From assembly GCA_964423785.1 (NCBI GenBank), contig CAYRGZ010000001.1, positions 21,149 to 85,148 on the forward strand: a stretch of 64,000 nucleotides of DNA. Reading direction: 5' to 3'. The position numbers were made by a program, and so were the translations under genes. Source of the stretch: S012-135 sp964423785 (GTDB lineage: Bacteria; Desulfobacterota; Desulfobulbia; Desulfobulbales; S012-135). Positions 58,803 through 64,000 of the stretch are shown piece after piece. The notes beneath the pieces were generated by a model, which worked only from the letters and a program-made list of their open reading frames with translations, ran no database searches and was not told the origin of the DNA. How positions within the stretch are numbered: position 1 is the first letter of the stretch; each line of letters starts with the position of its first letter.

Positions 58803-61478
58803 ATGAGTGATCTCACCGTCTATCTTGTCGATGGCAGTGCCTACATCTACCGCGCCTACCATGCCATCGCCCCGCTGAGCACCAAGAACGGCCTGCCCAC
58901 CAATGCCGTCTTCGGATTCACCAATACCCTGCTGCGGGTCATCCGGGAGCGGGAGGTCAGCCACTTGGCGGTGGCCTTCGATGCCCCTGGTCCCACCTTC
59001 CGGCACGCCATCTATGCCGACTACAAGGCCAACCGGCCGCCGATGCCCGACGACCTGGCACAACAGATACCTTATACCCGCCGTATCGTCGAAGCCTATC
59101 GGATTCCCGTGCTGGAAAAGGAGGGGGTCGAGGCCGACGATCTCATCGCCTCGGCCGCCCGCCGCCTGGCGGCCAAGGGCTGCCGGGTGGTGATCGTCAG
59201 CGGCGACAAGGATCTCTTGCAGCTCGTCTCGGACCGCATCACCATGTGGGACCCGATGAGCGACCGCTGGTACGATGCGGCGGCGGTCCGGGCGCGCTAC
59301 GGCGTCGAGCCGGCCCGTCTGCTCGATTACTTCGCCCTGGTCGGCGACTCGTCGGACAACATTCCCGGCGTCGCCGGAGTCGGACAGAAAACGGCGGCGA
59401 AGCTCATCGACCGGTTCGGGAGCCTCGAAGGAATCTATAGTGATACCAGTGCGCTCGGCTCGGGCAAGATGGCCGAAAAGGTGGCGGCCGGTCGCGAGGC
59501 GGCCTTCTTGTCCCGTGATCTCATTCGTCTGCGGGACGATCTGTCGGTGCCTGATGATGCCGACGCCTACCGGCTACCCGGTCCCGATAGCGAGCGGCTG
59601 CGGGCCCTTTTTGCCGAGCTGGAGTTCACCCGCCTGCTGCGGGAGGAGGTGCCTGCCCCGGCCATGGATGCTGCCGGTTTTCAGCTCGTTACCGATCCGG
59701 CCGGCTTGCAGGAGGTGGTCAGGCGGCTTGCGGAGGCCGATTGCGTGGTGGTGGACGTGGAGACCGATTCCCTGGATCCCCTCACGGCAGATCTCGTCGG
59801 TATCGCCCTTGCCATCGACGGCGACCGGGCCTGGTACATTCCCATCGGCCACCGGGATGCGGAGGGTAATCCCGCTCCCGGTCAGATGGAGAAGGCCGTG
59901 GTTCTCGAAGCCCTGCGGCCGGTCCTCGAAGGGGAGCGTCCCGCCAAGCTGGCCCACAATATCAAGTTCGACTACGCCGTTTTCCAGACCCACGGCATCA
60001 CCCTGGCCGGCCCCCTCTACGATACGATGATCGCCTCCTACGTCCTCGATCCGGTACGGCGCTCCCATAAACTCGACGTGTTGTGCGTCGAGGAGCTGCA
60101 CCTGCGGCCTACCTCCTTTGCCGAGGTGGTGGAGGGAGACCGGCGGCCGGACGCCTTCGTGCGGGTGGCGCCAGCCACGGCCCGGGACTATGCCTGCGAG
60201 GACGTGGTCGCCGCCGTCCGGTTGTGGGAGGTCTTCCGGCCGCGGCTCCTGGAGCGCGACCAGTGGCGGCTTTTTTTCGATGTCGAGATGGCCCTGGTGC
60301 CGATTCTCGCCGCCATGGAGCGGCGCGGCGTGCTGGTGAGCGCCGAGGAACTCGACCGGCTGGCCCAGGATTTCAACAAGCGGCTGCGCGAACTCGAGGA
60401 GTACATCTACCAGTTGGCCGGCGAATCGTTCAACATCAACTCGCCCCGGCAACTGGGCACCATTCTGTTCGACAAGCTCGGTCTGCCCCACGGCCGCAAG
60501 ACCAAGACCGGCTATTCCACCGACGTGCGGGTTCTAGAGAAGCTGGCCCGCAAGCACGAGTTGCCGGCGGCGGTCATCGCCCACCGCACCTTGGCCAAGT
60601 TGCAATCCACCTACGTGGACAAGCTGCGCGAACTCGTCCATCCGGTCACCGGCCGGGTCCATACATCCTTCAACCAGACGGTTACCGCCACCGGCCGGCT
60701 GTCGTCCAGCAACCCCAACCTGCAAAATATTCCGATCCGGACCGAGGAGGGCCGGCGTATCCGCAACGCCTTCGTCGCCCCGCAAGGGTGGCGGTTCGTG
60801 GCGGCGGACTACTCCCAGATCGATCTGCGGGTCCTGGCGCATTATTCGCGGGACGAGGCCCTGATGGCCGCCTTCCACAACGACGAGGACATCCACACCC
60901 GCACGGCGGCCCAGATCTTCTGGGTCGATCCGTCTCTGGTCACCCGGGAGATGCGGCGGGTGGCGAAAACGATCAACTTCGGGATCGTTTACGGTATGAG
61001 CGCCTTCGGTCTTGCCGAACAGCTCAATATCAGCCGCAAGGAGGCCGCCACCTTCATCGAGCGGTACTTCGAGCACTACGCCGGTGTGCGGCACTATACG
61101 GAGTCGATCGTCGCCGAAGCCGGCCGGCAGGGGTACGTCACCACCCTGCTCAACCGGCGCCGGGACTTGCCCGACATCCATTCCCCGAACCAGAACCGCC
61201 GCAAGTTCGCCGAGCGCACCGCCATCAACACGCCGATCCAGGGCACGGCGGCCGATATCATCAAGATGGCCACCATCGCCGTCGATCGGGCCATTCGGGA
61301 GCATGATCTCGCCGCCCGCCTGGTGCTCCAGATCCACGACGAACTCGTTTTCGAAGTGCCCGAAGACGAAGTGGAGGAGATTGTGGCCCGTTTGCCGGGC
61401 ATCATGGAAAACGTCATCGAGCTGGCCGTGCCCCTGAAGGTCCACGTCGCCACCGGCCGCACCCTGGCCGAGGTATGA
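58803..61478 (+). CDS. polA: DNA polymerase I
   Basis: An 891-aa three-domain polymerase. The 5'-3' exonuclease (about 1-290) has YLVDGSAYIYRAYHA and DLLQLVSDRI. The 3'-5' exonuclease (about 305-490) keeps VVDVETDSLDP, so proofreading residues are present. The polymerase domain has SSNPNLQNIPIR, FVAADYSQIDLRVLAHYS (motif A), KTINFGIVYGMSAFGLA (O helix) and LQIHDELVFEV (motif C). It acts in Okazaki maturation and repair. Confidence 0.97.
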   Translation: MSDLTVYLVDGSAYIYRAYHAIAPLSTKNGLPTNAVFGFTNTLLRVIREREVSHLAVAFDAPGPTFRHAIYADYKANRPPMPDDLAQQIPYTRRIVEAYRIPVLEKEGVEADDLIASAARRLAAKGCRVVIVSGDKDLLQLVSDRITMWDPMSDRWYDAAAVRARYGVEPARLLDYFALVGDSSDNIPGVAGVGQKTAAKLIDRFGSLEGIYSDTSALGSGKMAEKVAAGREAAFLSRDLIRLRDDLSVPDDADAYRLPGPDSERLRALFAELEFTRLLREEVPAPAMDAAGFQLVTDPAGLQEVVRRLAEADCVVVDVETDSLDPLTADLVGIALAIDGDRAWYIPIGHRDAEGNPAPGQMEKAVVLEALRPVLEGERPAKLAHNIKFDYAVFQTHGITLAGPLYDTMIASYVLDPVRRSHKLDVLCVEELHLRPTSFAEVVEGDRRPDAFVRVAPATARDYACEDVVAAVRLWEVFRPRLLERDQWRLFFDVEMALVPILAAMERRGVLVSAEELDRLAQDFNKRLRELEEYIYQLAGESFNINSPRQLGTILFDKLGLPHGRKTKTGYSTDVRVLEKLARKHELPAAVIAHRTLAKLQSTYVDKLRELVHPVTGRVHTSFNQTVTATGRLSSSNPNLQNIPIRTEEGRRIRNAFVAPQGWRFVAADYSQIDLRVLAHYSRDEALMAAFHNDEDIHTRTAAQIFWVDPSLVTREMRRVAKTINFGIVYGMSAFGLAEQLNISRKEAATFIERYFEHYAGVRHYTESIVAEAGRQGYVTTLLNRRRDLPDIHSPNQNRRKFAERTAINTPIQGTAADIIKMATIAVDRAIREHDLAARLVLQIHDELVFEVPEDEVEEIVARLPGIMENVIELAVPLKVHVATGRTLAEV

Positions 61479-61496
61479 GCTCGTTCCACAAACAAT

Positions 61497-61600
61497 GATG
61501 GCTCCGTAAAAAGTCGCAGTCGGTCCAGGCCTGACACGATAAATCAACGAGTTACGACGGTGAACTCGATGAAATCGCATTTTTTGCGATTTCATCAAAA
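61497..61600 (+). repeat. Family 1 dispersed repeat, copy K
   Basis: GATGGCTCCGTAAAAAGTC start, GGTCCAGGCCTGACACGATAAA core, perfect hairpin GATGAAATCGCA / TGCGATTTCATC. Against the commonest stem this is a G-to-A with matching C-to-T change, so pairing is conserved. Lies between polA and ppiD. Confidence 0.9.
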
Positions 61601-61604
61601 ATAA

Positions 61605-61633
61605 TTGACGAAGCGGGGATAAATCCGTAAGTT
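61605..61633 (+). promoter_or_regulatory. Possible sigma-70 promoter of ppiD
   Basis: TTGACG, 17 bp, TAAGTT, beginning 5 bp after repeat K and about 95 bp before the ppiD start. The -10 is poor. Confidence 0.3.
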
Positions 61634-61727
61634 GCGTTGTTGGTCAACACGTTTTTGAAATCAAACTGCGTCGTCTGATTTCATCACGTTCATGCTTCGT
61701 ATGGTATCAGGATAGGGGAGATTCACC

Positions 61728-63620
61728 ATGCTCGACTTGATGCGCAGAAAGGCGCAGTCGCCGTACCTGCAGGCGACGGTGCTCATCATCATCCTTGTCT
61801 TCATCTTCTGGGGCGTCGGTGGTCAGCAGGGCAATGCGCCCAACACGGTGGCCACGGTCAACGACGTGCCGATTTCACTCCAGGAGTACGATCGGCTCTA
61901 CAACCAGACCCTGGACCGCTACCGGCAGCAGTTCGGCGGCTCGATCCCGGAGGGGCTGCTGGAGAGTCTCAACCTGAAGGAACAGGTCTTGAACCAGCTC
62001 ATCGAGCGCATCCTGGTGCGCCAAGAGGCCGAGCGGCTCGGCATCGCGGTGAGCGACGCTGAGGTGCGTAAGGAAATCTCCAAGATTTCCTCCTTCCAGG
62101 TCAACGGCGTTTTCGACCTTGATACCTACCACCAGATTCTCGCCGCTTCCCGTCTGACGGTGGAGGATTTCGAGGCCGGCGTCCGGGCCGACCTGTTGTC
62201 GCGCAAGGTGCTCGACTACCTCGAGCGGTTCGGCCGGGTGCCGGAGCACGACCTTGCGGCCCGCTTCGCCTACGACAACGAGAAGATAAGGGTACGCTAC
62301 GCCCGGTTCTCGGCCGAGGAGTACAAGGACCAGGTGACGGTGACCGACGAGGACTTGGCCGCCTATTTCGATGAGCACAAGGAAGCGTACAAGACCAGCG
62401 AGCAACGCAACGTCAAGTACCTTGCCTTCACCACTGCCGGCAGCCTCGACGGCGTGACCCTCACCGACGACGAGATTCGGGCGGAATACCAGCGCACTCT
62501 GTCCCGCTACACCGAACCGGAAATCCGCCGGGCCCGTCACATCCTTTTCAAGGTGGCGGCCGATGCCAGTGCCGAGGAACGCGAGGCAAAGCGTAAAAAG
62601 GCCGAGGAGGTGTTGGCCATGGCGCGGGATAAAGGCACCGACTTTGCCGGGCTCGCCACCATCTATTCCGAGGACAGTACGGCGGCCAATGGCGGTGACT
62701 TGGGTTTCTTCGGCCGCGGCCGCATGGTGAAACCCTTCGAGGATGCGGTGTTTAGCATGCAGGAAGGGGAGATTTCCGATATCGTCGAGACCCGTTACGG
62801 CTACCACATCATCAAGCTGGAAGAGATCAAGCCGGCCCGGGTGCGGTCGCTGGACGAGGTCCGGGCAGAGATCGAGGCTCGCCTGAAGCAGGAGCGGGCC
62901 AGGGCAGTTGCCGAGGCGGCCGGCCGCCAGGCGTACGAGGAGATCATCAAGGCCGGCAGCCTGGCCAAGTACATGGAAGAGGGGGGGGCCGTCTTCCAGG
63001 AGACCGGCTTCTTCGAGCGGTCGGCGCCCCCGGCCGGTGTGCCGGCCGATCCCGCCTTCGTCGCTGCGGCCTTTTCCCTCAACAAGGGGGAACTCAGCTC
63101 TCTCGTTTCCTTGGCCGACGGCTATGCAATCCTGTTCGTCGAGGATATCAAGCCGCCAGCGGTACCGCCCCTGGAGGAGGTGCGTGAGCAGGTGGAACGG
63201 GATTACATCGCCGCCAAGGCAAAAGAGATGGCCGAGGAAAAGGCGGCCGCCATGCTGGCCGCGGTGCGGGATGGCAAGGAGTTCGCCGCCGCGGCCGAGG
63301 AATTCGGAGTGACGGTACAGGAATCCCAACCCTTCTCACGCGCCGCCAGGTTCAGCGCCGGTCTGCCGTTGGCCGTGGTGGAAAAGGGCCTTTCCCTGAG
63401 TGCGGCGGAGCCCCTGGCTGACGATGTGGTCACGGAGGGGACGGCAGCCTACGTCGTCCAGTTCGCCGGTACCGAGCCCATCGACGAGGGCGAGTTCGCC
63501 AAGCGGCGCGACCAGTACGAAAAGCAGATTCGCGAGGAGAACACCAACGCCCTCTTGTCGGCCTGGATCGCCACCCTGAAGGCCCGGGCCGAGATCACCA
63601 GAAACAGCAAGTTGCTGTAG
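61728..63620 (+). CDS. ppiD: Periplasmic folding chaperone PpiD (SurA-N/parvulin)
   Basis: A 630-aa inner-membrane-anchored periplasmic protein. One N-terminal helix (ATVLIIILVFIFWGVG, about 16-31) is followed by a SurA_N-type chaperone region (ATVNDVPISLQEYDRLYNQ). A parvulin PPIase domain lies about 265-365 (RRARHILFKV, GGDLGFFGRGRMVKPFEDAVFSM, VETRYGYHIIKLEE). The C-terminal part again has parvulin-like and helical sequence. It assists folding of proteins emerging from SecYEG. Confidence 0.92.
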   Translation: MLDLMRRKAQSPYLQATVLIIILVFIFWGVGGQQGNAPNTVATVNDVPISLQEYDRLYNQTLDRYRQQFGGSIPEGLLESLNLKEQVLNQLIERILVRQEAERLGIAVSDAEVRKEISKISSFQVNGVFDLDTYHQILAASRLTVEDFEAGVRADLLSRKVLDYLERFGRVPEHDLAARFAYDNEKIRVRYARFSAEEYKDQVTVTDEDLAAYFDEHKEAYKTSEQRNVKYLAFTTAGSLDGVTLTDDEIRAEYQRTLSRYTEPEIRRARHILFKVAADASAEEREAKRKKAEEVLAMARDKGTDFAGLATIYSEDSTAANGGDLGFFGRGRMVKPFEDAVFSMQEGEISDIVETRYGYHIIKLEEIKPARVRSLDEVRAEIEARLKQERARAVAEAAGRQAYEEIIKAGSLAKYMEEGGAVFQETGFFERSAPPAGVPADPAFVAAAFSLNKGELSSLVSLADGYAILFVEDIKPPAVPPLEEVREQVERDYIAAKAKEMAEEKAAAMLAAVRDGKEFAAAAEEFGVTVQESQPFSRAARFSAGLPLAVVEKGLSLSAAEPLADDVVTEGTAAYVVQFAGTEPIDEGEFAKRRDQYEKQIREENTNALLSAWIATLKARAEITRNSKLL

Positions 63621-63627
63621 CAAGTCA

Positions 63628-63650
63628 TTGAAAAGGCCGGGGCTTTTCAA
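63628..63650 (+). terminator. Hairpin after ppiD (weak terminator candidate)
   Basis: TTGAAAAG, loop GCCGGGG, CTTTTCAA: a perfect 8-bp stem directly after the ppiD stop, but without a following T run. Confidence 0.35.
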
Positions 63651-63712
63651 CCAGTCGGTTGGTCAAAACAAGTTGTCGAGATATCAAATGTGGTTTGGAA
63701 CAAGAGGATGTC

Positions 63713-63741
63713 TTGACATGCATTAAAAATCCTTCTATGTT
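63713..63741 (+). promoter_or_regulatory. Sigma-70 promoter of the right-edge RNA
   Basis: Perfect TTGACA, 17-bp spacer, TATGTT. The strongest sigma-70-like site I saw in the window. Start expected near 63748. Confidence 0.75.
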
Positions 63742-63747
63742 GCAGTC

Positions 63748-63880
63748 GTAGCCAGAAAATTTAACAAGAAAGATTATTATGTGTCATGAACTGACGGAAG
63801 CCGGAGGAGGGCGGCTTTCCGGAAGAACGGCATGAACGGCGAGGAGGGGCGCAACCTGTACGTGGTTGCAGCCCCTTTTT
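63748..63880 (+). ncRNA. Candidate small RNA or attenuator leader, GGA-rich
   Basis: About 133 nt between a strong promoter and an intrinsic terminator, with no convincing gene. It holds five GGA motifs; two sit in the loop GAGGAGGG closed by AAGCCG / CGGCTT (extended by a G.U and a G-C pair), the arrangement CsrA prefers. Alternatively an 18-codon ORF (63779-63835, MCHELTEAGGG) could be a leader peptide and the terminator an attenuator for a gene beyond the edge. I cannot decide between these. Confidence 0.5.
63846..63880 (+). terminator. Intrinsic terminator of the right-edge RNA
   Basis: GGGGCGCAACC, loop TGTACGT, GGTTGCAGCCCC (one bulged A), then TTTTT. Confidence 0.8.
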
Positions 63881-64000
63881 GCTGTTCAAGCGGGGGGAGC
63901 CATGGAATCGAGGAGTCGGGAGGCTCGGATCGCCGCGCAGAGCGCTTCGAAGGTAAGCCCTCACAGGGTGCATTTTTAGCTGGCGACGTAATCTGATATC
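63881..64000. other. Right-edge sequence, no assigned gene
   Basis: A 25-codon ORF from ATG 63902 (MESRSREARIAAQS) to TAG 63979 follows a GGGGGGAG site, but its composition is not persuasive. Positions about 63953-63971 (GTAAGCCCTCACAGGGTGC) resemble the left arm of family 2 copy 2 and then diverge; the window ends before a second arm could be seen. Confidence 0.3.

Noticed and set aside
63902..63979. 25-codon ORF at the right edge
   Set aside because: It has a G-rich site in front, but no similarity and atypical composition. It is mentioned within the edge feature rather than called as a gene.

Overview
The window is GC-rich chromosomal DNA from a flagellated Gram-negative bacterium. The best guess is a member of the Desulfobacterota / former Deltaproteobacteria. 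The clues are a DHH-CBS-CCA tRNA nucleotidyltransferase, the flgFGAH / flgIJNKL-csrA-fliW gene order, LPS heptosyltransferases with MsbA, a Wza/Wzz/BY-kinase exopolysaccharide operon, and sigma-54 and sigma-28 promoters. The species cannot be read from the sequence alone.

Layout. (1) 1-8.6 kb: envelope sugar genes. Minus-strand waaF, msbA, an SxtJ-like protein, a DUF5989 micro-protein, a carbamoyltransferase, a GT9 and a cut-off GT2, then a plus-strand DegT-type aminotransferase. (2) 9.72-21.76 kb: a 12-kb integrative island in tRNA-Arg(TCT), flanked by perfect 48-bp direct repeats. It carries a tyrosine integrase translationally coupled to hicAB, a complete type I Zorya anti-phage operon (zorABCD), and IS debris: a truncated IS4-like transposase, an IS21 end, and a chimeric IS1634-IstB reading frame. 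(3) 21.8-25.5 kb: mutM, a small c-type cytochrome, a PilZ protein behind a sigma-54 promoter, and a sigma-54 activator. (4) 25.7-37.6 kb: a seven-gene exopolysaccharide operon (wza-like, outer-membrane barrel, wzz-like, tyrosine kinase, glmS, epimerase, wbpA-like), with a divergent TPR lipoprotein coupled to a PPP phosphatase. (5) 37.6-45.9 kb: rpsU-xerD-cca-M50 protease, a GlcD-type oxidase, ddl, serS. (6) 46-58.6 kb: flagellar rod, ring and hook-junction genes with csrA, fliW and flgM. (7) 58.8-64 kb: polA, ppiD and a probable small RNA or attenuator leader at the right edge.

Two repeat families stand out. Family 1 is an approximately 104-bp intergenic element, with 11 copies on both strands, sometimes in exact tandem, ending in a hairpin that shows compensatory changes. 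Family 2 is a 109-121-bp imperfect inverted repeat with two copies flanking the flgI-flgL block. Its arms differ between copies in a paired way and contain G.U-compatible pairs, so it looks like a structured RNA. The defence island is the clearest known system. The repeat families and the edge RNA are the parts I cannot match to anything described.
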